Assembly (NCBI GenBank): GCA_963576475.1
Contig: OY754972.1
Span: 12,538,811-12,602,810, forward strand
Source: Molanna angustata
Lineage: Eukaryota > Arthropoda > Insecta > Trichoptera > Molannidae
Length of the DNA: 64,000 nucleotides
Direction: 5' to 3'
The notes under the pieces were generated by a model that made no database searches, was not told where the DNA came from, and saw only the letters and a program-made list of their open reading frames with translations. A program made the position numbers and the translations under genes. This document shows positions 24,480-37,369 of the stretch, piece after piece (the stretch's first letter is position 1; the number at the start of each line of letters is the position of its first letter).

Positions 24480-26435
24480 ATAATTATATCATTTGATAAG
24501 TGTCATCTAAAAAAAATGGTGACAATTTTTTTTTAAAAGTCATCAGATATAAGAAACACCGACGAATTTAAAAGATTACTCTCCAGTTCTCCTATGAGCG
24601 ACCAACTAAGAACCGTTTTTAGACCCCCTTTGCGCAAGTACCGCCCTCCGCAATAAACGATCGACTAACCACAGGTATAAGTTAAATCAGTCGACATCCC
24701 CAGTGTAGGTAGTTATTAACAGTGTATTTAGCAACATGGAAAATATTACCCCCAGTTCGTCACTTTCGCCAGTTAAGAGAAATAAAAATGGACAGATAAA
24801 ATATTCAACTTTATATATTTATTTTTGTATTTTTTTTTTGCTTTCAGAAAATATTTTAAAAGCATTAAAAATAAATCAAGTTTTTTTCTTTGTTTCATGT
24901 CATTATTTACTTACACACAATAATTTTATGACATTAAAAATAAATTCAATTACTTTCCTTATTTATGTCATTATTTGTATAGCTGTGAGGCACCGGCTTA
25001 GAATAGTGCTTCCATTCTTTTAAATCATTGTTTTCGAGTGTCCCATAAGAGCCGGGTAATCGAAAATACAACAGGCAACAATAACATCTCACATAGTTCA
25101 GCAATGAGATTCACCACCCATTCTGAATGTAGTGCCTTTTTTGGTGAAACGAGACTGGTGTGTGGGTATACATAGATGTGTTGTTATCCCTTTTATACTG
25201 CACACCCGCACACCTTTCGCTGGTTACCCCACATTGTGGGATATTCCGTGACGGTATGAATGAATGAATGAATTTCATTATTTGTTTTTATAAAGGTACC
25301 TAATATTTATATAAATTAGAATGAAATCAAGTTTCTTTTTGTACTATGCAATTCACCCTGCAAAGAGTGTTTTGTGCAAATTTAATACTGTTTATAAGGA
25401 AAGTTATTGTCTTTATTGTTTATTGAAAGTTATAGTCTTTGCCTTTATTGAAATCAATTTATTGTCTTTCTTGTTTAAAAATAATAATACTTCACAATAT
25501 TGATGTGTTTTTTTTTACCCCATTTATTTACGCCGCTGCTTGAAGGTTAAATAGAGATGGTTGTAAAGCGGAGATAAGTACGCCTAATGGGCGGTGACAT
25601 GCGCAAATGCCTGGTCATTCTTAGGAGAAATTGAGAATACATGAAAAACGGTTTACAAGATTATTATACCCTAAATTCTTATTAAGCTATAAGTTACTAG
25701 AATAGGCAGTTCATAATATTATTAACATAATTTAATTAGATACTAAATAAACGTCAACACAATTCAATTCTAAATTACATTTTTTTGTTTGTTCAAGTAT
25801 AAATACATTATATTTTAAAAAAAGTAATTGAATAAAAACACAACTGAGGGTTAAAAAAGTCGCCCTTTTTTGTACTCTTGACCGCGGGGGTTAGTGTCAC
25901 CATGGGCTAAAAAATTGTCAAACTGGGACAAAAAAACCCTCACAATTCATTTTTCAAACCATCAGCGCGCTGTATCGAGTCGACCTACGGCCAGGAAGAA
26001 TTCGAGGTCTGTCACTATCGGAGTGCCGTTCCATCTGTTAGGGTTTTTATTGAGATACGAGTTTTTGTGCCTCCTTTTTAACAAATTAATATGAATATTA
26101 ATGCGTCATAAATAAGATATCAACAGTCCTAGCGATAATTCTCTTATATTTGTCGTATTCTTCTTCTTTGCCGCTGTAGAGGATTACTTATATTTAATAT
26201 TATATAAATAACAAATTGTTAACAACGGCACAAAAAAATCCTAGATTTTAGGACCGCCGACAAAGTAAGACGAAAATCCGAATTAACTTTTCATTATCCT
26301 GAATACAATACGTACATTATACATATATCTTTTTTTAATATCGTTAAGCTTAAGGCGACTGTGACGATAAAAATTATATTAAAATTGACTCCATCATCCC
26401 AATGTATTTAGAAGTAAAAAAAAATTATTTTGATG
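24480..26435. other. Unassigned AT-rich region
   Basis: An ATG frame at 24736 begins MENITPSSSLSPVKRNKNGQ and soon turns into low-complexity sequence. The start lies ~50 bp downstream of a TATAAG and could be a 5' exon, but nothing confirms it. A short GAAT repeat lies at 25255-25272. A less AT-rich patch at 25880-26050 has no recognisable coding content. Confidence 0.3.
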
Positions 26436-26439
26436 ATTA

Positions 26440-26640
26440 TTGTGGATACAAATCGAGATACAGATCGCAAAGAAGAATTAATTTGTATTGCCACATGACC
26501 CATTGCCATTTTTTAGCATTCCCACTCTTTCTGCAATATCTGTGACTTTTGACCGGCGTCTTATTTCTTATTTCCTCGTTTCTTACTCGGTCTCTCAAGG
26601 ATACGCCCAACGTTTGTCTTTCCATTGCTCGTTGAGTACA
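26440..26640 (-). pseudogene. LINE C-terminal fragment
   Basis: The minus frame reads MERQTLGVSLRDRVRNEEIR, then NAKKWQWVMWQ. It is the segment upstream of the WQWAGH motif in the same LINE group as 22660-22985, with a frame disturbance before WQWV. It is directly adjacent to a Penelope-type fragment. Confidence 0.75.
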
Positions 26641-26649
26641 TTTAAGTTT

Positions 26650-26745
26650 GTGGAGACTTCTGGCAGACTCCCGAAACTAGTATTGCTAATTTATCAAGTG
26701 GCATTTAGCAAAGTATATGAACCATTATTATTGTTACGATGAAAA
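26650..26745 (+). mobile_element. Penelope-type terminal-repeat fragment
   Basis: CTCCCGAAACTAGTATTG followed by AAGTGGCATTTAGCAAAGTA and ATTATTATTGTTAC is a diverged copy of the right arm of the foldback at 13624-13861. Here it stands alone, without the inverted partner. Confidence 0.7.
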
Positions 26746-26770
26746 ACTGTCAATATAATTAATCACTTTT

Positions 26771-27140
26771 CAATCATGGCGTATGCTGTGGAAACGCGAG
26801 CAGACACTGTACGAACCAAGGGGCTCTTAAGAACAACGGAGATGAAGGTTCTTAGGTCAATCACTGGTAAAACTCTCCGAGATCGTGTTCGCATTCTTCA
26901 AATAAGTAAAACATGTGGAATAGAGGACATCGTTCGGTGGAGTAGATCCAGATGAAGGCATTGGAGCGACCACGTAGCCAGGATGGACAGTGATAGACTT
27001 GCATATAAAGCGGCGAATGAAATCCCTCCGGCCACCGCCTACGCGGAAGACTACCCAGAGATGGATGAATAGTTGGACTTCGTCATCCCAGGATGCATAG
27101 TTTCTGAAGAACAGACAAACAAGGTCTACTAAACGAAAAA
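26771..27140 (+). pseudogene. LINE C-terminal fragment
   Basis: The frame reads AYAVETRADTVRTKGLLRTT, EMKVLRSITGKTLRDRVR, GIEDIVRWSRSR, a stop, then HWSDHVARM and, after a frameshift, RWMNSWTSSS. It is the same family as 2-265 but longer on the 5' side. It ends in an AAGAGGAAGAAGA tail. Confidence 0.8.
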
Positions 27141-27149
27141 GAGGAAGAA

Positions 27150-29225
27150 GACTTTTCAATATTTTGACGAGCTGTGCGCGCAATAAGGAATTGAAAAACA
27201 TTTGAATCCGGAAAAGCGTGTATTATTCAATAAAAATGTATGAAGATAAAACATGTGATTTAGGAAAAGTTAATATATATATGATTGTTATTTTGAATTG
27301 TATTTTTGTCGTTTTGCTATGCACAACTCGAAATCTAATTTGTACAGAAAATAAGCGTGCAAATGTGACATTTGCAATTCTCCTACCATTTTCAAATCAT
27401 TTTATGACCAATTATTCCAATTAATTATTTATTATATGGATATGAACCAACTTGGTGCATTATTTATCTTCAAATATAATATTCATTTATTTTAATTCAA
27501 GAGATAAAATTAATAATGGTCTAATATTTTGTTTTGTTACACATTTCATTTTCGAGATAAATTTTAATAACATAATCGATTCATTTGTATACAAATTGGT
27601 AATTTAAGATCTTCGGAACACCCACCCACGATAAACTTATCAGACCCTACCCAAACTCAGCAGTGTCTCATGAGACAATGTTTATTTAAACCATAAACAT
27701 TTTGAAAAATGTCTTACTCGAGGAGGCAGATATAGTTTTTTATTTTATTTTTGTGTTCGGGTAGATTGTCTTTTGTCATCAATTCAGCTGATTTTGACGT
27801 CTTAATTATTGTTATCAAGACCCGTGGAATAGCTCTGTTCCATATTTGTCATTTTATTAATTGAACCTTAATTTTTTTTCTTGTTTTTAACATATTTTGT
27901 TTTTTATTTATTGTTTTCAATAAGAGCGTTTATTTAATTCGTTTGGATGTAATGACTAAACTGTGCATCATAGATTCGTTGAAATATATTTAAATATATT
28001 AATTTTCTTACACAATTTGTACGCTATTCATATTTAAAAATTTAACCAAAAGGCTGATAATTCTCACCCTTCAGTTTGGAATTGAGATAGTAATCTGAAA
28101 AATATGTGAATTAAATTTGTAAAAAAAAATATTTAAGCCCCTGATATATTTTATTATATTAATAATAATACTTTTTTGTATATAAGAGTATGAATTGTTT
28201 TTAATTAATAAACAAATCTTAGATTATACATATATGATAAAACAAATAAATTACAAAAATTATAAATATGACAACAATGATAAAAAAATAAAAAAAGATA
28301 TATTCTAAAGATAACGGCACTCAGAAGATATATATACAACTAGACCTTAAAAAACACGACAGGTCATTTTTACTAATGTTGGATGAGCTGTCAAAATTTA
28401 CACTAAACTCGAAAATGTTAACATACAAAATAATAAACAGTGATTAAAATCAGACGACTAGGTAAACAATATGTTGACATAAATAATTTATTTGTAAAAT
28501 GTGATCAAATGCTTACATATAATTAACTTTTTCCTAACCCCAAATGACAAAGGTATATTTTTTTCCTGCAACCAATTTTCATTAGACTTATAAAGCAACT
28601 CGCTCGCGCGAGTCGCTTTGATCATTAAAGACTAACTAAACCTTACCGAAAATTATACATGTTATATTAAATAAATAATAGTACGTAATATTTTATCCCA
28701 GATACGAAACAGATAAGCCCTATATAATTAATCTCCTTAAATAACATTAATTTTAAAAAAATAGATCAAAATTTGAGCCCCTGTTGACGTTAAATAAATC
28801 AGAATAATGAGCATCTAAGTCTTATATTATTATTCTAAGCTATAATATGCATGTTGTATGTATAAAGTTGAGCTGAGAATAGCTGTAGTAAAAAAGCTCT
28901 TAACTTTAATATCATAGTACTGTGTGGATAATAAATGACGACACATTGATTTATTGTAACAAATCGTCACATTTTACGAGCGCATATATTAATAGGAACA
29001 TTTTATACACCTACATTACCTAAGTATATAGTTCCTAGATGAACATATAAAAGAAAGGGATGAGTTATATGTATATTTGTACTTAGTTGGTTCAGTATGA
29101 ACGGATTTTATTTTTATAAATACAAGTCATATTCAAGGCTTTTTAAGACAGTCATTTTACATTTTATGTACATTCATTTAAGACATTCATTTTACGTGCA
29201 TACATTAATTTTAGAATATTTTTTA
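27150..29225. other. AT-rich DNA, one hairpin
   Basis: No repeats shared with the rest of the window and no coding signature. A hairpin at 28590-28617 has stems AAAGC/GCTTT and ACTCGC/GCGAGT separated by one mismatch, with a TCGC loop. It is conspicuous because it is CpG-rich in very AT-rich surroundings. Confidence 0.4.
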
Positions 29226-29229
29226 TAAT

Positions 29230-29360
29230 TGCTTATACGCAAACATTGGATTTTTTCCCTGTCGGGAGTCAATAATATTTTTTGACGAGTTGTTATCATC
29301 TCAATAGAGACGAAGTTGGAATAGTATATGAGAACCAGGAACTCAAGGCACCTTATTCAT
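29230..29360. repeat. Dispersed repeat E, inverted fragment
   Basis: TACGCAAACATTGGATTTTT, CAATAGAGACGAAGTTGG and AACCAGGAACTCAAGGCACC are inverted matches to 24225-24470. The CCCTGTCGGGAGTCAATAAT segment is shared with 47950-47990. Confidence 0.6.
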
Positions 29361-29369
29361 ATACGTCAT

Positions 29370-31635
29370 TTTATTTATTTATTTTATTTTTTGTTTTATT
29401 TAGAAATACCACAGCTGTTTACAATTATTGATATACAGTAAATAATTTCCTTATTTATATCGCCAATTACAGTATTTCCTAGTTATCTATTGACATATCA
29501 TTTTAAATTTATTTATATATTAAATTTATTTATTTATCTTTTTGTACATAAAATATTTATTTATCTTTTTGTACATAGATTTTATGTACATTTTCAGTTG
29601 TAAGACAACAATTTCCGGTTTAAAATGAATTACATTAAATGTCCCTTTGTTGGCGGCAGTAGCGGAATTGCTTATAGAAGCCGAAAATCTTGGCTTTCCT
29701 ATGAATATTATGCTAAGAAATTCATGACCTAATGATTTTTTTTACTGTTTTATTGAAACTATACAACATTAAAAATTGAACCGTATGTAGATACGATGCT
29801 TGACATGGCCACAAATGTAGATATTATTTTGGTATGTGATTTTAAAATATTTTCATGGCCACTCAAACGAACAACGATGCTAAAAAACATTCAATTTTCG
29901 ACATTTTCCAATTTTCTTTTAGGGTTTGCCTAGTCCGAAGGTTCTAGGTACGCCCCTGGTTGACAGCAGTGTTATATTATGGATGTGACTAATTTCATTT
30001 ACTTTGAATAAAAAAAGTTGCACCTTGTTCTTTTTATTAAAAAAAAAGAACAAGATGCAACTATTAAAAAAAGAGATTCCGACATTGGGACTGTGAAAAT
30101 GGTTTGTAAAAAAGTCTGATATACATAGATATCAATTAGAGTAATAAGATATATAAAATCATGTTGATTTAAAATATTTGTTTTCAATCTGGATTGAAAC
30201 CCGGAGCACTAAATGAGAAGGAGAAATAATACTCCAACCATTTACTCTCACGTTCTGGAAAATTTACCGTATATTACGCTGTATCTGAAATATATTAACT
30301 TAGTCCATGCTTAATGATACAGAATTCTAAATTTATAATATGTTATATAATAAATAATGAAACCTTTGACATTTAACTCTGATAAACAAATTTTATATCT
30401 ACATACATTGACCTATACAATGTTGTACCGCATTAAATAATTAAATTAATACTAAATTATAATTTTCTTCATTTTTTAATTATATTTGTTGTCACCTTAA
30501 AATGTAATTGAGATAAATATAATTGAGATATTTTATTGAATGAATCCTTATATTTCTTTCTTAATTTTTGTTGCGGTGTCTAAGACAAAATAGATAATTC
30601 TTCAACTGGATAACTCTTACGCAATTAAAATATTATAACAATGTATTTTGACCCCAAGGTTCAATATAATATTTGTTGAGGTATCTATTTGACATACAAA
30701 CATGCCATCATGCAGTGTACCTTGCAAAATGGACAAAGAGCATCTTCACGCACTTCTAATGGTGTTTGGATCTTATAGGCACTTTCATCTTTCAGTATTT
30801 AATTTAGATAACGTAGTCTCTTTTATAAAAACATAACCTCAAATGAATTGTGTGATTTTCTAGATTGCATATTTATACTTATGCATATAATTTAAAGTTT
30901 AAAGAGAAGGACAAAACATAGAATTACAATTATTTTAGACTTTTATTGATTTCTTTTTACTATGGTATATGAATAGGTTTTTCCTTGTTTTGATAAGTTT
31001 ATTTTTGTTTTCTTTTCTGTGTTTTTGTTTTCAATGTGTGTTTTTTTATGTATGTTTGAATAGGGCAATATATGCCATAAATGATTAAATAAATGAATAA
31101 ATTTTATGTGGATAGCATTTTTGTGTTTTATTAATAGAAATATTTATTATTGGTTACATACTGTTTTTCTTGAAATATAAAATATATAGGAATCTCATTT
31201 AAATATAATAAATATTGTTTTCTTAGCATTATTCCGATGAAATATTATTCCATTTTTAATTTATTAAAAAAAACAGCACCCTGTGCCCTTTCTGATACTA
31301 TCTCGATGCTGTTACATATGTTTATAATATATTAATGTATGTACATTCTTTGAAATGAAAAAAAAAACAGTTGTTTAAATTTCACACCAGTGCAACTACC
31401 TACATTAAATTAGTAGGTAGTGGAATTTTTTTGGAGTTTTTTTTTACACCTATTTCATAATGGAGGTTCACTTAGGAATTTTCGTAGACAAACTTTAAAA
31501 TGTAGATCCTTTTGGTTCCCATTCTACCGTAATTCAGTCAATTTTTAAAAAATTCAAGCCAATGTATGTATTTATCAAGGGATACAAAGTTTTCTCTCTA
31601 CGTACTGCAAATTAATTTTATTATTGTTAAGCACC
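29370..31635. other. AT-rich DNA, no gene seen
   Basis: A hairpin of about 20 bp stem (AGTTGCACCTTGTTC and its complement, one mismatch) lies at 30016-30062. A 9-bp stem ACTACCTAC/GTAGGTAGT lies near 31400. No coding or mobile-element signature was found. Confidence 0.4.
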
Positions 31636-31639
31636 TACC

Positions 31640-32040
31640 TACCATGCTTCGTACGGTCATTACTTCCATCTTTGCTTCCATCCTTCTTTCCTTCCTTCCT
31701 TACATTCTTCTTTCTATTCTTCCTGACATTCTTCATTCCTTCTTTTCAAACATCCTTCCGTCATCCACTATACCTTCCATCCGTCCTTCTTTCTTTCGTC
31801 CTTGCGTTCTTCCTTCTCACCTTCCTTCCTTCCTTCCATCTTGCCCTCCTTCCTCCCTTTCTTCCTTCCTTCGTTCCTACTTTTCTTCCTTCCTTCCGTC
31901 TTTCGTCCCTTCCGCCCATCCATCTCTCCGTCCTTTTTTCTTTCCAACTATCTTTTTTCAATCGTCCTTCCTCCCGTCCTTATTACTTCCATCCTTATTT
32001 CCTTCCTTCTTTCTTTCCTTCCGTCATTCCTTCTTTGACT
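31640..32040. repeat. CCTT-rich polypyrimidine tract
   Basis: Degenerate repeats of CTTCCTTCCTTC with TCCTTCCAT variants. Long frames on both strands (Pro/Ser/Leu/Phe-rich, or Lys/Arg/Glu-rich) follow from the composition and are not taken as genes. Confidence 0.9.
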
Positions 32041-32432
32041 GACGATCGTCATGTACCGTGTCATGATGTGAAATTTGACGAGTTCTAATAATAATTCATA
32101 AATGTGACGACGCGTAGGTAGTTTGTAAACAATGCCTTTATAATAATGTAGGTATCAGATAATGTAGACATTATCGTATTTCAATTCATAAAACTCTTCA
32201 AAGGATATCTCCTCTTACATAGTTGATATGTTTCACGCCTTCGTACTATACGAATTAAATAATAATATTATTACAGACTTAAACGAATTAGATAGACAAA
32301 AACAAAAAAAACCAAACATATATAAATTCTTTGTCAAGTCATGGTACATTCTTCACATATAGGTAAGATAATTTTTTTTGAAGATATTATTTTCATTAGG
32401 ATTTTTAAAATAAATTTGTTGATTTATCCAAC

Positions 32433-32476
32433 TGTCGATTTGTTCAGGAGAACTTTGTTCTCTTAACATATCGACA
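32433..32476. repeat. 5' palindrome of the Helentron-like element
   Basis: TGTCGAT at one side and ATCGACA at the other enclose a GAGAAC-TTT-GTTCTC hairpin. The left outer heptamer is also the inner part of the 5' terminal repeat. Confidence 0.85.
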
Positions 32477-32628
32477 ATGTTTCAAGCCAGGATACGCGAG
32501 AATTGTATGCAGAGGTCTACTTTTTTCATGGCTTTTCCAACTTTGAAGTCAAAAAACACCAATTTAGAGGCTTCGCAGCATATATATTCCATACACGAAT
32601 TTACTCAGAATTCGGAGAAGAACATTTC

Positions 32629-32846
<218 letters not shown>

Positions 32847-34859
32847 TTACAACTTTTGATCCGCTCAATTTACAGAGCCCAAAATTTAAAAATATATAAA
32901 CAGTTATAGGCCTAAAACCATAAAAGCTAGAACGCTGAAAATATAGACAAATATAAAATCTCAAATATACTTTTTCAAAAAAATTCCAGGGTTTCTCAAA
33001 CATTTTTTATTAAGAAAAATATTTTTTTTTTATAAATTTATGAGTTTAACTGCCTATATTTCCAAATTTTTCAAAAATATCGAAAAAAGCCGAAACACCC
33101 CAACTAGATAATTTAATTTTCTATAAAAAATATAAAAGTTGTATTACCACATCTTTTTTAACAATTTTTATAAAAATTGAATTTAGTGACGACATTGCTT
33201 CATACAATTTGTATGTCAGTCGCCTATACAAAATATGTAAGAAGACTTAATAGTTTGATAGGTACTTAATCTCCAAACATACATACAGAACCATCATGCT
33301 GTTTTCATATTCCGGGTAGGAAAACAGGACTAACCTCCATACTGTCCTATCTTGACATACATACCAACATGTGTTAAAATTTTCAATAATTTGGATTTAT
33401 GGGTTTATAGTTTGATTCTTATTCTTCAACTATACATACTATTGCTATCGACAGTTGGATCTCATGTGTTACATGCAACTAGTTGTATTTTAAAATGACG
33501 ATCAATTCGGTTGATAAGGCTCTTATTAATTGATGACACTGACTCGTGAATCAGTTATAAGCAAATAAGGATAGGATATTTGACTTAATATAGAAATAGA
33601 GAAACTAATGGACAGTAAGTTGGTTTGGAAATAGAAAGAATAATAGTTACACACTGTTAAGTATTTGTTGACAGAAAACTTAATTTCATTTACACATGTC
33701 GTGTAACAATAATAGTCAAGCGATACGTTGTAGAAGGAAATTTTTCCAGACAAGAGAACCAACATAATATTATTATATTACTAGCTTTTATGTCCCGCCG
33801 TTGGCCAAGAATGTAAAATTGTGAAGGAAAAAGCAATCGTTTTTATAATATTGTCACCCAATTATTTTGCAAAATCGGACTATGAAAAGTGGTTTGAAAT
33901 ATGATTGAATTTGATTGTAAAATGTTCAAGTGATGGCCACAACCCATTATTTTTTATATATTGCTATAAAGTGTGAATGAAGTATAATATACAATTTCTT
34001 CACTATTCGAAATGGTTTTAAATATGACTGTTTATCAACATTGTAAAGAGATTGGTTTGGCCACAACCCCCATTTTTAAATATTATCATCGAAAACAAAT
34101 TGTAATATGTACTTACCTATTGAATATTTAGTAATTTTGGATGTTGGGATGTGGTTAAAATTTGATTAAACAAATGTACTGAAAAGATCCAGTGTTGGTC
34201 ACATCCCATTCGTTTTATATTTTTTCATCAAGTGTGCATTATATTTTTGCACAATTAGACTGATGAACTTAAAATTGACACAAAAGTCTACATTAACGAA
34301 GAAGAAGAAGACTTAAACTATGGTAAATAATTTGAATATAAACGTTGCGAAGAATTCAGTAATGGCCACAGCTCCCTTTCTTTAAATATTGTCAACGAAA
34401 TCAAATATATTATGTAGGTGTTAAAAATTATTTAAAATAGGATGATATAAATGGTTTAAATTTGATTAAACAAAAGTATTGAAAAGATTCTAGTGCAGGT
34501 TACATCTTCACATCCCACATCCCATTCGTTTTTACATATGTATTTTCATCAAGTGTGCATATCGTTAATAATATTTCTGCACAATAGACTATTAGACTTA
34601 AAACGAACCCAAAAGTCTAAATAAAAAAGAGAAGAATAAGTATAAGACTATAAGAAATAGTTTGTTTAAAAAATCCCAATGGTCTACATAAAATAAGAAA
34701 AAATACATAAAATAGAAGAATTAGACTATTGGAAATAGATTGTATAAAAACTGAGCAAAAGGTCTTCATAAAAGAAGAAGAAGATTAATCTATAGGAAAT
34801 AGTTTGTATTAAAACTGTCCTTAAAGGTCTACATAAAATTAAGAAGAAAAATAATTAGA

Positions 34860-35060
34860 CTCCAGGAGCCGTCGCTTCAGACCCTTCAGTACCTCCCGTC
34901 CCATCAGGCCCTTCAGTACATCCCGTCCCTTCAATCCCTCATCACGTCCCTTCCAATCAGGCCCTTCAGTACCTCCCGTCCCTTCAGGCCCTTTAATACC
35001 TCCCGTGCCTTCAGGCCCTTTAGTGCCTCCCTTCCCTTCAATTACATCCCGTCCCTTCAT
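34860..35060. repeat. Minisatellite inside family B copy 1
   Basis: Repeats of about 20-36 bp built on CCTCCCGTCCCTTCAGGCCC and CTTCAGTA. The minus-strand frame through it is Gly/Lys/Glu-rich only because of the repeat. The same array is at 61748-61930 in copy 2. Confidence 0.8.
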
Positions 35061-35062
35061 TC

Positions 35063-35317
35063 GGGTAAGAAAAGTTTAAATCCAGAAACCATCCTGGAAG
35101 AACCGCGAAGAGATGTAAGCACCGTCTTCTTTTCCCAGGATACTCCACCTTTATAGGTAAAATGACCAAATACACGATGAAGAAGAAGAAGAAAAAAGTT
35201 TAAATCCAGAAACCGTCCTGGAAGACCTGCGAAGAGATGGAGGGACAGTCGGACCTTCTTTTCCCAGGATATTCCGCTTTCATTGGTAAAATGACCAAAT
35301 ACACGAAGAAGAAGAAG
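35063..35317 (+). repeat. Tandem LINE 3' tails inside family B copy 1
   Basis: Two units of about 118 bp start AAAAAGTTTAAATCCAGAAA and end in a GAA repeat. One frame reads RPGRPAKRWRDSRTFFSQD, the C-terminal motif of the GAA-tailed LINEs (compare 2-265). The LINE end has therefore been tandemly amplified within family B. Copy 2 has about five units (61936-62530). Confidence 0.75.
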
Positions 35318-35329
35318 AATAAGAAAAAA

Positions 35330-35634
35330 CACATCATCGACAAACGATTGTTTTTTACTTTGTGGTATCATTTTGAAATAATTAAATGAAATAAAACACA
35401 ACTTTGTGTACACCACTACAATTATAATTTTTATTCAAATGAATAAAAAATCCCTCTACATGTTACGAGAACAAAGTTCCCTTCCTCAGGAGGATACAAA
35501 GTATACTTTGTATCCTCCTGAGGAAGGGAACTTTGTTCTCGTAACATGTAGAGGGATTTTTTATTCATTTGAATAAAAATTATAATTGTAGTGGTGTACA
35601 CAAAGTTGTGTTTTATTTCATTTAATTATTTCAA
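35330..35634. mobile_element. Foldback insertion with perfect 266-bp palindrome
   Basis: The insert is flanked by AATAAGAAAAAA at 35318-35329 and 35635-35646. Family B copy 2 lacks it, giving the empty site at about 62526-62537. From 35371 to 35636 the sequence is a palindrome with no mismatch that I can find, centred between 35503 and 35504 without a loop. Each arm holds CTGAGGA, a GGGAAC-TTT-GTTCTC hairpin and GTAACATG, parallel to the hairpin-GAAAC motif of the other foldbacks. A ~40-bp non-palindromic leader containing ACTTTGTGGTA precedes it. Confidence 0.85.
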
Positions 35635-36642
35635 AATAAGAAAAAAGTTTAAATCCAGAAACCACCTCGGGCACACGCTCGACAATTCGCCAAAGTTTCA
35701 TTGTAATCGGACATACGGTTTAGGAGCACATCGCTTGCATACATTCATACATTCATAAATAAATAAATAAAATAATTTTCCGATAGGAAATCAGTATATT
35801 GTCGATTTGTAAGTAAATAATAATAGGTAGGTACCTACCTACAACAATGTTCTAAATAAATTCGATTCATAACAAATTTTATTTGAATATCAGAATCTTT
35901 CCGTTACCATAGTAACCATTCCAATACGTAAAAAATATCAAATGGTTTGAGACATTTTTTGAATATGTAGGTACCTACATACATTGGTTTGTTCGATGCC
36001 ATAAAAATGAAAATTGTCAGAAAAATCAAATATTATTTACAAATTATGCAATTTTATTATGCCTATATCTTTACTAATAATAAACACATTTTTACAATAT
36101 ATGTCTTAAAACTTGCTGTAATGTCTTGTGTTTCATTTTATTATTTCATAATTACATTTAATTCAAAGGTTTATTATTTTCAAGAACATATTCATTCGGT
36201 AGGAAAATGAAATATTGTATGAAAAGATATTAAAATGGCGGCGTTCATGTACAAAACGCTTACATTAAAAATAAGTTAAACATTATAATTATACAAAATA
36301 TTCACCATGTTTTTCACTCAAACGCTAAGTTATACTTGAAAATATATTTTTTTCGTGTAAATACGTACTTCTAACTTTTAAACAAACAGATATTTGCGTG
36401 CAAAATGTACACTTTTTTGACAGATACGACTTGGAAAATTTTGTATGAAAAAATAATTATTGAAATATTTTTAAAATTCAGCATTTTTATCGCATTATTT
36501 TTAGCGTGACACTGCATCAGGTATACAGGTACACGTTCGCACATAAATTAGATTTTTAGATGCTCTTGGTTTTTCAGAAGGCGTGAGACAAACACACACA
36601 CACACACATACACTAACATTTTGATTGCTTTATTACTTTAGA

Positions 36643-37098
<456 letters not shown>

Positions 37099-37189
37099 AT
37101 TTGTAAGTTTAAAAAACAAACTATAAGACATATATTTTTTAATATTGGCAATTGGTTAAAAAAATACATTTAAATGAACATGCATGTAC

Positions 37190-37360
37190 AGTCTATTTCT
37201 GGTTAGAGCGACCAGATATTTGCGCCTATCCCCACTTTGCAACCATTTCATCAAATCATCGTTATTTCAAATAGATGCCTGTTATCAGTCAACCGTGTAT
37301 TTAGGCAGTGCCTACCCAAATAAAGTCTTAAAACTGGTCATTCTCTCCAGAAACAGACTA
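37190..37360. mobile_element. Tc1/mariner-like MITE (candidate)
   Basis: The ends CAGTCTATTTCTGG and, inverted, TAGTCTGTTTCTGG extend to about 27 bp of imperfect terminal inverted repeat (both continue to a GACCAG). TA lies on each outer side. The 171-bp unit is non-coding. TA flanks and CAGT-type ends are typical of Tc1/mariner MITEs. Confidence 0.6.
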
Positions 37361-37369
37361 TAGATCTGC

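Larger units (their letters stand above)
33781..36642 (-). mobile_element. Helitron-like family B, copy 1
   Basis: A ~2.86-kb repeat unit. On the minus strand it begins TCTAAAGTAATAAAGC after an A and ends GGGACATAAAAGCTAG before a T, consistent with a Helitron-type TC...CTAG insertion between A and T. Copy 2 (60486-63507) has the same termini. The interior is non-coding: AT-rich sequence, a ~35-bp minisatellite, tandem LINE tails and, only in this copy, a foldback insertion. No 3' hairpin as clear as in the Helentron-like family is seen, so the class is less certain than the boundaries. Confidence 0.6.

Noticed and set aside
31566..32088. Ser/Pro/Leu-rich protein of about 158 residues
   Set aside because: The sequence is a degenerate CCTT tract open in all frames, with no conserved motif.
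34839..35060. Gly/Lys-rich collagen-like peptide on the minus strand
   Set aside because: It is a translated minisatellite inside the Helitron-like repeat; copy 2 does not keep the frame.
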